In this document: piece by piece, positions 33,841-42,059 of the stretch
Layout of the letters: the number at the start of each line of letters is the position of its first letter
Position numbering within the stretch: position 1 is the first letter of the stretch
Assembly: GCA_947476285.1 (NCBI GenBank)
Contig: CANJPU010000001.1
Location: 62,001-126,000, forward strand
Length of the DNA: 64,000 bases
Source: Comamonadaceae bacterium
GTDB lineage: Bacteria; Pseudomonadota; Gammaproteobacteria; Burkholderiales; Burkholderiaceae_C
Direction: 5' to 3'
Notes under the pieces: generated by a model
Database searches by the model: none
What the model was told of the DNA's origin: nothing
Seen by the model: only the letters and a program-made list of their open reading frames with translations
Position numbers and translations under genes: made by a program

Positions 33841-34363
33841 GCTCGGGCGTCGGGCTCCAGCCCACCGGATGCAGCATACCGGCGGCCTCCAGCTGTTCCA
33901 CCAGCCCGCCCGCACGCATGCATTGCTGCATCAGTTCAGGCCACGGCGAACCACTGAGCTTCACGCCGGTGCGCAAGTTGGTGATGGTGGCAGCCGCGCA
34001 ATCGACCTGCGCCTCATCGCCCTCTTCAAAGGCCTCGCGCACACCATGAATCTCAAGCCCTGGAAACGCGAAGTTGATGCAGTTGCGAAAGAACAGTCCG
34101 TTCAAGGTGTCGGCCACCACACATGAGAGACCCAGGTCCTTCATGGCCTGGGCCGCCGGTCGGCCCGAACCCATGCCGAAGTTCTTGCCGCCGATCAGGA
34201 TGTCGCCGGGCTTGACCTGCTGCACCCACCCAGGCCGGTTCGCTCTGAACACATGCTTGGGCCGCTCTGAGCGGGCCATCTGAAGCACGTCGATGGGCAG
34301 CAGCAAGTCGGTGTCGATGTTGTCGCCCACGCACCAGACGCGGCCTTGAATGATCTGATTCAT
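33827..34363 (-). CDS. LeuD/aconitase-swivel-like hydro-lyase small subunit
   Basis: A 178-residue swivel-domain subunit of a LeuCD-type hydro-lyase. GRVWCVGDNIDTDLLLPI, GDILIGGKNFGMGSGRPAAQ (the substrate-binding GxNFGxGSS-type loop, here with R-P instead of S-R) and the NGLFFRNCINFAFPG segment are visible. Works with the large subunit encoded immediately upstream, whose stop overlaps this start (ATGA). Genuine leucine biosynthesis is unlikely because no leuB or leuA is near; the context is catabolic. Confidence 0.88.
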   Translation of the reverse strand: MNQIIQGRVWCVGDNIDTDLLLPIDVLQMARSERPKHVFRANRPGWVQQVKPGDILIGGKNFGMGSGRPAAQAMKDLGLSCVVADTLNGLFFRNCINFAFPGLEIHGVREAFEEGDEAQVDCAAATITNLRTGVKLSGSPWPELMQQCMRAGGLVEQLEAAGMLHPVGWSPTPEPKIP

Positions 34364-35646
34364 TGTGCTTCTCCGGTGGCCGCGTCCACAGCTTGCAGAT
34401 CACGCGGATGGGTGATGTAGCCTGTGATGGCCGATGCCGCCACCGTTGCCGGCGACGCCATGTGAATCTTGGCCTGCGAAGCGCCCATGCGGCCCTTGTA
34501 GTTGCGGGTGGTTGCCGTGAGGCACACCTCGCCGGGCGCCAGTGTGCCGAAGTCCTGCGCCGCGCATGCACCGCATGCAGACACCGTGACCAGCGCACCT
34601 GATTGAGCGATGGTCGAGAGCAGCCCGAGCCGCGCCGCTTCGCGGTAGATCGCCTGCGAGCCGGGCGTCACGATGAAGCGCACCCAAGGCGCGACCTGGC
34701 GCCCTTTGACAATCTCGGCCACCGCCGCCAGGTCGTCCAGCGTGCCGTTCGCGCACGACCCCACCACGCACTGGTCCAGCCTGACCTTGTCGTGAAACTC
34801 TGACAGCGGTTGCGTGTTGTGAATCACACCGTCGATGCCCGACACATAGGGCTCCAACTCGCTCAGGTTGATGGTGCGCACATCGACATACTGTGCATCG
34901 GCATCGGGCCAGGTGGGAAAGAAGGGCCGGTCGGTCCTCGCGCGCATGTGGGCCAGCAGCAAGTCGTCGGGCCCCCAGGTGGCAAACTCGGCTGAGACTT
35001 CGGCGCACATGGTGGACAAGGTGCGGCGCGCATTGAGGCTGAGGCCCGCTTGCGCCGGCCCGCCGAATTCAATGCTCTGGTTCTCGTGCGAGCCCCAGCG
35101 CCCAGCCAGGTACAAGAAAGCGTCTTTTGCTGTCACGCCCTTGGGCAGCTCGCCCACGAGCTCATAACGCACCGTTGGCGCCACCAGGTACCAGGTTTGC
35201 CCAGTGCACAGAATCTGCAGCAGCTCGGGACGCCCCAGGCCTCTTGCGACGCAGTTGAATGCGCCGGCGCTCACTGTGTGCGAGTCTGGATTGGCCAGCA
35301 CGGTGCCCGGCAGCGCGTAGCCCATGTCCGCGATCACTTGGTGACTGATGCCCTGATTGGCACCGGCATCGTGAACCCGCTTGATGCCATAGTAGCTCGC
35401 CACCTGGCGCATGGTGCGCAGGCCCACTGCAGCGTCGGGGTTGGCCGCCACCACGATATGGTCGGCCACCAGGACGACCTTGTCAGGATCATGCAGCCTG
35501 GTGGGCCATCTCCAGGCGGCATGCCGGTTGAAATGCGTGTCCAGCAACACGCAGGTTTCGACATTGGCAACAACCAGGTCACCGGGGCGCACCACCGCGC
35601 GGCCAGACTGGCGTGCCAGGATCTTCTCGGCAATCGTCATGCCCAT
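34360..35646 (-). CDS. LeuC/aconitase-like hydro-lyase large subunit
   Basis: A 428-residue [4Fe-4S] hydro-lyase subunit of the LeuC/homoaconitase group; such enzymes move or remove water on hydroxy-dicarboxylates. The cluster ligands are Cys298 (VVGSCANG) and Cys358/Cys361 (SACGACAAQDFG), with PDSHTVSAGAFNCVARGLG for substrate binding. The third motif reads ACGAC where LeuC normally has GCGPC. Together with the neighbouring isocitrate-lyase/PEP-mutase-family gene it recalls 2,3-dimethylmalate dehydratase plus 2,3-dimethylmalate lyase of nicotinate fermentation, but that is inference from gene pairing. Confidence 0.88.
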   Translation of the reverse strand: MGMTIAEKILARQSGRAVVRPGDLVVANVETCVLLDTHFNRHAAWRWPTRLHDPDKVVLVADHIVVAANPDAAVGLRTMRQVASYYGIKRVHDAGANQGISHQVIADMGYALPGTVLANPDSHTVSAGAFNCVARGLGRPELLQILCTGQTWYLVAPTVRYELVGELPKGVTAKDAFLYLAGRWGSHENQSIEFGGPAQAGLSLNARRTLSTMCAEVSAEFATWGPDDLLLAHMRARTDRPFFPTWPDADAQYVDVRTINLSELEPYVSGIDGVIHNTQPLSEFHDKVRLDQCVVGSCANGTLDDLAAVAEIVKGRQVAPWVRFIVTPGSQAIYREAARLGLLSTIAQSGALVTVSACGACAAQDFGTLAPGEVCLTATTRNYKGRMGASQAKIHMASPATVAASAITGYITHPRDLQAVDAATGEAQ

Positions 35647-35663
35647 TTCATGCTTCCTTTCGT

Positions 35664-35677
35664 GTCATGCACATGAC
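35664..35677. promoter_or_regulatory. GTCATG-CA-CATGAC dyad
   Basis: A 6+2+6 inverted repeat 17 bp upstream of the LeuC-like start and 33 bp before the stop of the Bug gene on the same strand. It could be an operator for the hydro-lyase pair, or part of an attenuation hairpin. Confidence 0.35.
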
Positions 35678-35710
35678 CCAATGGCTCGTGCGGAGTGCCT
35701 GTGTCACTGA

Positions 35711-36727
35711 TTACTTTGCACCCGAGAATTTGATGACGCTCGCCCATCGGGTCTTTTCGCTTTGCAGCAGTGTTCGGAATTCAGCCGGCGAACTCACCGT
35801 GAGTTGCACGCCTTGGCCGGCCAGTGCCGTGCGCAACTCGGGGCTCTTGGCGGCCTCCACAGCAGCGGCGTGCAGAGTCTGGATCACTTCCTTGGGCGTG
35901 CCAGCCGGCGCAAGCAGGCCATACCAGGTGTCGGACGCATAACCCTTGACGCCCGCCTGCGCGATGGTGGGAATCTCCGGCGCACTGGACGAGCGCGCGC
36001 TGTCGAGCAGGCCCAGTGCCCTGAACCTGCCGTCCTTGATCAAGGGCAGTGCCGGCAGCAGGCCATCGACCACAAAATCAACCTCACGGCCGAGCAAGCC
36101 ATTCCGAGCGAAGGTGCTTCCCCGGTAGGGCACATGCACGATGAAGACGCCGGTCATCTGCTTGAGCATCTCGGTGTTCAGGTGGGTGAGAGAACCATTG
36201 CCCGAGGAGCCGTAGTTCAGTCGCCCGGGGTTGGCCTTTGCGTAGGCCAGCAGATCGGCCAGCGTCTTGAACTGAGAGGCCGCGTTCACAACCAACACCT
36301 GCGAGGTGTTGGCCACCAGACCGATTGGCTCGAAGTCGGTGAGCGCATCGAAACCGGCATTGGCGCGCTGCGCCGGAATGATGACAACGGCCGAGGCGGT
36401 GATCGCCAGGGTGTAGCCGTCGGGCGGCGCCTTCGCCACGGCTTCCAGCCCCACCTGCCCGCCTGCGCCGGGGCGCGCATCGATCACCACCGGCTGGCCC
36501 AGCACCTTTGCCATCTGCGCTCCAAACTGGCGAGCCAGCGTGTCACCCGTGCCGCCCGCCGCAAGCGGAGAGATCAGCTTGATCGGCCGTGACGGATACG
36601 CCTGTGCCTGGGCCTGTGGGGGTAAGGCGAGACCTGCCAGCGTCAGGAACATGCACAGCAAGAACAGTCGCCCGTGCGTCTTGTAGGCGCCGGCCATGCC
36701 AGCGCGATTGAGACTCGATGTGTTCAT
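35711..36727 (-). CDS. Bug/TctC-family periplasmic receptor
   Basis: A 338-residue receptor with a long signal region (HGRLFLLCMFLTLAGLALPP then AQAQA) and a mature N-terminus AYPSRPIKLISPLAAGGTGD. Other Bug marks: IDARPGAGGQVGLEA, PPDGYTLAIT, YAKANPGRLNYGSSGNGS and PEIPTIAQAGVKG. AGGAGG lies 12 bp before ATG 36727. It is encoded between the isocitrate-lyase-like gene and the LeuCD-like genes on the same strand and may deliver their hydroxy-acid substrate. Confidence 0.93.
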   Translation of the reverse strand: MNTSSLNRAGMAGAYKTHGRLFLLCMFLTLAGLALPPQAQAQAYPSRPIKLISPLAAGGTGDTLARQFGAQMAKVLGQPVVIDARPGAGGQVGLEAVAKAPPDGYTLAITASAVVIIPAQRANAGFDALTDFEPIGLVANTSQVLVVNAASQFKTLADLLAYAKANPGRLNYGSSGNGSLTHLNTEMLKQMTGVFIVHVPYRGSTFARNGLLGREVDFVVDGLLPALPLIKDGRFRALGLLDSARSSSAPEIPTIAQAGVKGYASDTWYGLLAPAGTPKEVIQTLHAAAVEAAKSPELRTALAGQGVQLTVSSPAEFRTLLQSEKTRWASVIKFSGAK

Positions 36728-36778
36728 GATGGATTGCGCCTCCTGGTCGTATTGACTTCGATTCCCGATACCTAGCTC

Positions 36779-37645
36779 TTACCCCGCCTCGTATCGGCGG
36801 CCTTGTTCAAGCAATCCGGGCGTGCCAATCACTTCATTGAGTCCATCGAAATCCAGCATGCGGTCTTTCCAGGGCGCGGTCGTGCGATGCTCGCGCAAAC
36901 TGGCGTAGTAGTCGATCAATGTCTTGGCCACTGCCCTGGCCGTGCCACCTGGAAAGATGGCGATGCGAAACCCACGGCGGCCCAGTTCGTCAGCGGGCTG
37001 GATGGGGGTTTTTCCGCCCTCCACCATGTTGGCCAGCAAGGGTGCGCGACTGGCAAAGCGCGCGCAGGCGGTGTCCATGTCCTCAGGAGTGCGCAGTGCT
37101 TCGATGAACAGCGCATCGGCGCCGCTTTCCAGATAGCGCTCAGCCCGCTCCAGCGCTGACTCAAGCCCCTCGACGGCGATCGAATCAGTGCGCGCAAGAA
37201 TGAGCGTGGAGCTGCTGCGCCGCGAATCAACCGCAGCCCGGATTTTTCCGCACATCTCTGAAGTGGGCACCACCGTCTTGCCTGCCAGGTGCCCGCAGCG
37301 CTTGGGAAAGGTCTGGTCCTCCAGTTGGATCATCGCAGCGCCCGCGCGCTCGAAGCCGCGCACGGTACGCTGCACATTGAGGGCGTTGCCAAAACCCGTG
37401 TCAGCGTCCACGATCACCGGCAGCGACACCCGGTCAGTGACACGGGCCAGCGTCTCCACCGCCTCGGAATAGCTTGTCAAGCCGACGTCCGAGCGGCCCA
37501 ACAGCGTGTAGGCGACCGATCCTCCCGAGAGGTACAGCGCCTCGAACCCGGACTGCTGGGCGATCAGGGCGGACAAGGCGTCGTAGATGCCTGGTGCCAG
37601 AACGATGCGCGGCTGTGCCAGGCGCTGTTTGAAATCATTGCTCAT
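36779..37645 (-). CDS. isocitrate lyase/PEP mutase-family C-C lyase
   Basis: A 288-residue alpha/beta-barrel lyase. VDADTGFGN (residues 79-87) holds the Mg-binding Asp, LEDQTFPKRCGH (108-119) carries the KRCGH loop whose Cys is the catalytic acid/base of isocitrate, 2-methylisocitrate and dimethylmalate lyases, and ARTDSIAVEGLESALERA follows. The KRCGH motif argues for a lyase rather than a PEP mutase. ATG 37645 has AGGAG 7 bp upstream. It lies between two Bug genes and near LeuCD-like genes, suggesting retro-aldol cleavage of an imported alpha-hydroxy dicarboxylate. Confidence 0.9.
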   Translation of the reverse strand: MSNDFKQRLAQPRIVLAPGIYDALSALIAQQSGFEALYLSGGSVAYTLLGRSDVGLTSYSEAVETLARVTDRVSLPVIVDADTGFGNALNVQRTVRGFERAGAAMIQLEDQTFPKRCGHLAGKTVVPTSEMCGKIRAAVDSRRSSSTLILARTDSIAVEGLESALERAERYLESGADALFIEALRTPEDMDTACARFASRAPLLANMVEGGKTPIQPADELGRRGFRIAIFPGGTARAVAKTLIDYYASLREHRTTAPWKDRMLDFDGLNEVIGTPGLLEQGRRYEAG

Positions 37646-37658
37646 GTGTTTACTCCTG

Positions 37659-38621
37659 TTAGTTCTCGCCGCGGTAGCCCGAGGCATCGACGATGGGTTT
37701 GAAACGGGCGTACTCAGATTTCATGAACTCGCCAAATGGTCCAAGTGGAAGGAAGGCCGGCACCCCGCCAAAGGCCTCATAGCGCGCGGCGACCTTGGGG
37801 TCGGCCAACGCGACGCCGACTGCGTCGGCAATTTTCTTGAGCACGTCGGCTGGCGTGCCTGCTGGGGCGACCAGTCCGTACCAGATGTGCAAGTCAGCCT
37901 GCGGCATGCCCAGCTCTTGCAGGGTGGGAACATCGGGCAACTTAGGTGATCGTGTGGGCCCGGTCACCGCCAGCGCGCGCATCGTGCCTTGATTGACATG
38001 CGTGAGAAAGCCGCCCAAATCCTGCGAGGCCACCTGCACATCGCCGCGAATGATCGCAACTGTCATTTCAGGGCTGCCTTTGAAGGTGACGTTGGTGACT
38101 TTGATGTTGGCCGCGTTGTAGGCGGCCACACCCACCAGATGCGATGTGGTGCCCAGGCCCACCGAACCGGCATTGATCTGGCCCGGATGGGCCTTGGCAT
38201 ACGCGATGAACTGCGACATGTCCTTGACGGGCACCTTGCTGCCAACCACGATGGCGTTGGGCGAGGTGCTGATACGGGCGATCGGCGCGAAGTCCCTGAT
38301 CACGTCATACGGAAGGTTCTTGTACAAATAGGGCGATGGGCCCACCACACCGACCGAGGTCATGAGCAGCGTGTAGCCGTCCGCGGGAGCTGCTGCAACC
38401 AAGCGTGCCGCAATGGTGGTGCCGCCCCCCGGCTTGGGATCGACAACCACCGGCTGCCCCAACTGCCGCGTGAGCTCCTCCCCAATGATGCGCACCAGCC
38501 CCTCCAGACTGCCGCCTGGCGCACCGGGAAAGACGATACGAATGGGCTTGACGGGAAAATCTGCCGCAGTGGCGCCCGCTGCCATGGCCAGGCTGAGCAA
38601 TGCTGCAATAAAGAGCTTCAT
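37659..38621 (-). CDS. Bug/TctC-family periplasmic receptor
   Basis: A 320-residue receptor with signal peptide FIAALLSLAMAAGATA and mature start ADFPVKPIRIVFPGAPGGSLE. VDPKPGGGTTIAARL, PADGYTLLMT, YAKAHPGQINAG and PDVPTLQELGMPQ are the family segments. It begins the minus-strand set that continues into the lyase 13 bp downstream. The spacing suggests one transcript of Bug, lyase, Bug and LeuCD-like genes. The divergent gap to the next Bug gene (38622-38787) contains a TTGACA hexamer at 38749-38754 but no convincing -10. Confidence 0.93.
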   Translation of the reverse strand: MKLFIAALLSLAMAAGATAADFPVKPIRIVFPGAPGGSLEGLVRIIGEELTRQLGQPVVVDPKPGGGTTIAARLVAAAPADGYTLLMTSVGVVGPSPYLYKNLPYDVIRDFAPIARISTSPNAIVVGSKVPVKDMSQFIAYAKAHPGQINAGSVGLGTTSHLVGVAAYNAANIKVTNVTFKGSPEMTVAIIRGDVQVASQDLGGFLTHVNQGTMRALAVTGPTRSPKLPDVPTLQELGMPQADLHIWYGLVAPAGTPADVLKKIADAVGVALADPKVAARYEAFGGVPAFLPLGPFGEFMKSEYARFKPIVDASGYRGEN

Positions 38622-38787
38622 CTGTGTTGTCTCCTGTGGAGGCGATGCGTGGGCTGGCCCCGCATACCTGTTTTGATTTTCGGCACAGCAGGGACATCAT
38701 AGTTCAGTCATGTCTGTCAGTGATTCGGTTGACACAACAGTTGCCGATAGCCAAACTCGGGGCAAGAGCCTTAATAAGGAGACAGAG

Positions 38788-39813
38788 ATGGGACTGACAG
38801 ACACCGCACCGGCGGTCGATTTTTCTTGCGTTCGCGGGGCGCGCGGGCTGCGGGGGTTTTTGCTGCACGCGGCGATGGCCCTGGGCGCGGCTTGCGCAGT
38901 CAGCTCTGCACTCGCACAGGCCTACCCTTCCAGGCCAATCCGTTTCATCGTCCCATTCGGCGTCAGCGCCGGCGATGCCGCAGCGCGCTTGCTGGCAACG
39001 GCCATGGGTGCGTCGATGGGCCAACCCCTGGTGGTGGAAAACATCACTGGCGCGGGGGGCCTGACCGGCACCACGCAGATGGTGCGGTCCCCCAAAGACG
39101 GCTACACGATTTCCCTGGTCAACAACGGCCATGTGATCAATCCGAATATCTACAAAGATATGCCCTTTGACAGCATCAAGGACATCACCCCCATCGGGAT
39201 GATCGGCCACACACCGCTGATGCTGGTCATCAATCCATCGGTGCCCGCCAAAGACCTCAAGGAGTTGATTGCCTTGGCCAAGGCCAAGCCCGGAACCTTG
39301 AGCTATGGCTCGTCTGGAAACGGTTCGGCCTTGCATCTGGCCGGTGTGATGTTCGCCAAGGAAGCCGATGTGAACATCAAGCACATTCCCTACAAGGCGG
39401 CAGCTCAGATGTACACCGATCTGATTGGCGGCCACATCGACATGTCCTTCCCTGCGGCCTCAACGGCTGCCGCGCAAGTGCAAAGCGGCAAGATGCGGGC
39501 AATCGGCGTCACCTCGCAGGTCCGCTCCAAGGCCCAGCCCAACGTGCCCACATTGGCGCAGGCCGGCCTGCCAAATTACAACTTCGTTGGCTGGTTCGGA
39601 ATTGCAGGACCGGCCGGTTTGCCCAGGCCCATTGTGGATCGCCTCAATGCCGAACTCAAAGCAGCACTGGCGCTGCCCGAGGTTCAGGAAGGCCTGGCAA
39701 AGCTCGACGTCACTTCCATGGGCGGCACGCCGGAAGTCGCCGCCCAGTTCATCGAATCAGAATTGGAAAAGCACACTCAGTTGGTGAAGCAGTCAGGCGC
39801 CACGCTTCAGTGA
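38788..39813 (+). CDS. Bug/TctC-family periplasmic receptor
   Basis: A 341-residue receptor. The N-region is long: signal-like LLHAAMALGAACAVSSALAQ is preceded by about 20 residues, and the mature protein opens AYPSRPIRFIVPFGVSAGDA. VENITGAGGLTGTTQ, PKDGYTISLVNNGH, YGSSGNGSALHLAG and PNVPTLAQAGLPN are present. ATG 38788 is supported by AAGGAG 6 bp upstream; the frame continues upstream without need. Monocistronic, divergent from another Bug gene and convergent with an acyl-CoA dehydrogenase. Confidence 0.92.
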   Translation: MGLTDTAPAVDFSCVRGARGLRGFLLHAAMALGAACAVSSALAQAYPSRPIRFIVPFGVSAGDAAARLLATAMGASMGQPLVVENITGAGGLTGTTQMVRSPKDGYTISLVNNGHVINPNIYKDMPFDSIKDITPIGMIGHTPLMLVINPSVPAKDLKELIALAKAKPGTLSYGSSGNGSALHLAGVMFAKEADVNIKHIPYKAAAQMYTDLIGGHIDMSFPAASTAAAQVQSGKMRAIGVTSQVRSKAQPNVPTLAQAGLPNYNFVGWFGIAGPAGLPRPIVDRLNAELKAALALPEVQEGLAKLDVTSMGGTPEVAAQFIESELEKHTQLVKQSGATLQ

Positions 39814-39826
39814 TGGCGCTTGGTCA

Positions 39827-39843
39827 CTCGGCTACAAGCCGAG
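39827..39843. terminator. hairpin between convergent genes
   Basis: CTCGGCT-ACA-AGCCGAG is a perfect 7-bp stem with a 3-nt loop, 14 bp after the Bug stop and covering the stop codon of the convergent acyl-CoA dehydrogenase. It could end transcription from both sides; T-tracts are short. Confidence 0.45.
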
Positions 39844-40974
39844 CGACTTTGCCACAATGCCGCGCAGCACTTCCTTGGTACCGCCGCGAATCGTGGACGA
39901 AGGCGCATGAAGAATCACCCGCGCCAGTGCAGCCGCAAAGGGGTCGCCCGCATCCAGGTCTGGCTCTGATTGCACGACGAGCCGCACGACCTCCGGAATA
40001 TCCTGCTCGAAGACGGTGCCCAGGTCCTTGACCATCGCAGCGTGCAGGGCGGGCTCCTGGCCGTCGGCGATCATGGTGGCGATTGAGCGCGACATTCGCC
40101 GCAAGGTCGCCAGATGAGCCACCAGGCGCCCCACCGCGATCGCTCCGGCTGTGGACGGATGCAGCTTGAGAGTCGCCGCGAATTCCTCCAGCAAACCCAT
40201 GTGAGAGAGAAAGCGCTCGGGCCCGCTGCGCTCCAGCGCCAGCTCGCCAGTGATCTGCTTCCAGCCGTCGCCCTCCTTGCCAAGCAAGGCTGCATCAGGG
40301 AGAAACACGTCCTTGAAGTGAACCTCGTTGAAGTCGCGCTCGCCCGCGATGTTGGCGATCTGCCGGCAGGTGATGCCCGGCGTCTTCAGGTCCACCAGAA
40401 ACTGGCTGAGTCCCGCCTGCCTTGCCTCGCCGCGATCGGAGGTTCGGCACAGCAACACCATGTAGTGACAGCGATGCGCACTGGAGGTCCAGATCTTGGC
40501 GCCATTGACCACCCAACCTGCGTCCACCTTGATCGCGCGCGTGCGCACCGATGCCAGGTCGGACCCGGAGTTGGGCTCGCTCATTCCGAGACAAAAGTAG
40601 CACTTGCCTGCGGCGATGCGCGGCAAGATTTCTTCACATTGCTGCGGCGTGCCGTAACGCAGCAAAGTGGGTCCGCTTTGTCGATCGGCGATGGCGTGCG
40701 CGTAGATTGGGGCGCGGGCGGCCAATAGCTCCTCCAACACCACGTAACGCTCCACCAGACCGTATGCACCACCGCCATAGCGTTCAGGAAAACCCATTCC
40801 GATCCAGCCGCGCTCGCCCAGCGCCTGGCTGAATTCGGGATCGAATCCGCCGAAGATGGTGGCGGTGTTTCTCTCGCCTGCACGCGGGTAGCTGTCAAGA
40901 AAGTCGCGCACTTGCCGGCGCAGATGCTCACCCGCTTCAGAGCGGCGAGGTGGTGTGAAGTCGAATCGGTTCAT
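39832..40974 (-). CDS. acyl-CoA dehydrogenase, putative alpha subunit of a heteromer
   Basis: A 380-residue FAD-dependent acyl-CoA dehydrogenase. CLGMSEPNSGSDLASVRTRA is the first FAD-binding signature, GWVVNGAKIWTSSAHRCHYM follows, and the C-terminus is SSTIRGGTKEVLRGIVAKSLGL. At the position of the usual Y-E-G-T Glu it has R-G-G-T, as in the CaiA/FadE29-like class where the base is elsewhere or in a partner chain. Its ATG overlaps the stop of a second, more divergent dehydrogenase, the arrangement of alpha2beta2 heteromeric enzymes such as FadE28-FadE29. Confidence 0.9.
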   Translation of the reverse strand: MNRFDFTPPRRSEAGEHLRRQVRDFLDSYPRAGERNTATIFGGFDPEFSQALGERGWIGMGFPERYGGGAYGLVERYVVLEELLAARAPIYAHAIADRQSGPTLLRYGTPQQCEEILPRIAAGKCYFCLGMSEPNSGSDLASVRTRAIKVDAGWVVNGAKIWTSSAHRCHYMVLLCRTSDRGEARQAGLSQFLVDLKTPGITCRQIANIAGERDFNEVHFKDVFLPDAALLGKEGDGWKQITGELALERSGPERFLSHMGLLEEFAATLKLHPSTAGAIAVGRLVAHLATLRRMSRSIATMIADGQEPALHAAMVKDLGTVFEQDIPEVVRLVVQSEPDLDAGDPFAAALARVILHAPSSTIRGGTKEVLRGIVAKSLGL

Positions 40975-42056
40975 GCTCTGCCCTTCTGGTCGGCATGGGC
41001 GGTGGAGTTCGCTATCGTGCGCCAGACGTTGACCGGGCTGGCGAGAACGCACTCACCCAAAAGCTTGGCCCAGTAGGCCTCATTGCCGCACTCTTCGCGC
41101 CAGGACCACAGGCGCTTCGTGTAGTGGTGCAACTCATGTTCCTGCGTGAAACCGATGGCACCGAACACCTGGTGCGTGATGGCGCACGCATGGCCCGCCG
41201 CCTCGCCCGCGCGGATCTTCGCGCTGGCGCACGCAATGATGCGGCACAAGGGCTCATTGGCACCGCCAAACCAATCATCAATTGCCTCGGCGCCTGCATC
41301 GGTGGCGGCCCTTGCTGCAACCGCCTGGGTTGCCAACACCGCAATGTTCTGCGCCACCGCCTGGAACTTTCCGATTGGCCGGCCAAACTGTTCGCGCAGT
41401 TTGGCGTAGTCCACCGCAAGAGAAAGAATTCGCTCGATGGCACCCGCCATTTGCGCGCTGCGCGCCACTGCGACAATTTCCAGAAGTCCGGCCACATCGA
41501 CCGGCGAGGGCGCCACCGCGTGCGCCGCGACGTCGGACAAAACAAGCGTGTCGCGCGGCTCGCCGGCAAGGTTGCTGCCCTGCACGATTGACACACCAGC
41601 CGCCTGGCAATCGATCAACACAATCAGCGGCCCCGCTGGCCCATCGAACACCGTCACCACCTGCGCACAAGCGCGGCCCCAAGGCACCCGTGCGAGCGTG
41701 CCAGAGATGCGATAGCCATCGGGGCGGGCGGTGAGTTGCGCTGCGTGCGGCTGCAGTCGCGGCGCGATGGAGATCAAGCCCTGGTCGGGCAAGCCCGCCT
41801 GCTCCAGCAGCCAATGCCCGATCATCGCTTCAGCCAGTGGCACCGCTGCTGCGTGCGCGCCTGCGACGAACAACAGGCTGAACGCGTCCGCCCACTGAAG
41901 TGCGGCGCCACCGCCGGTCTCGCCGGACAGCGCCCGGTCAAAGCCAGCTTGCTGCAGCGAGCGCCATAACTCAGACGGCCATGCAAGACCGCCTGGCGCG
42001 TGATCTCGGAAGATCCGCAACGCCGCCTCGCGCAGCAGACCCTGCTCCTGACTCAT
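40971..42056 (-). CDS. acyl-CoA dehydrogenase, putative beta subunit
   Basis: A 361-residue, divergent acyl-CoA dehydrogenase. The N-terminal FAD motif is degraded, but the C-terminal helical half is clear: DYAKLREQFGRPIGKFQAVA, AGHACAITHQVFGAIGFTQEHELHHYTKRLWSW. This is the FadE28/FadE34-like partner type. Translationally coupled (ATGA) to the next dehydrogenase gene and 3 bp after the crotonase gene stop, so it is part of a three-gene operon for oxidation and hydration of an acyl-CoA. Confidence 0.85.
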   Translation of the reverse strand: MSQEQGLLREAALRIFRDHAPGGLAWPSELWRSLQQAGFDRALSGETGGGAALQWADAFSLLFVAGAHAAAVPLAEAMIGHWLLEQAGLPDQGLISIAPRLQPHAAQLTARPDGYRISGTLARVPWGRACAQVVTVFDGPAGPLIVLIDCQAAGVSIVQGSNLAGEPRDTLVLSDVAAHAVAPSPVDVAGLLEIVAVARSAQMAGAIERILSLAVDYAKLREQFGRPIGKFQAVAQNIAVLATQAVAARAATDAGAEAIDDWFGGANEPLCRIIACASAKIRAGEAAGHACAITHQVFGAIGFTQEHELHHYTKRLWSWREECGNEAYWAKLLGECVLASPVNVWRTIANSTAHADQKGRA

Positions 42057-42059
42057 TGT

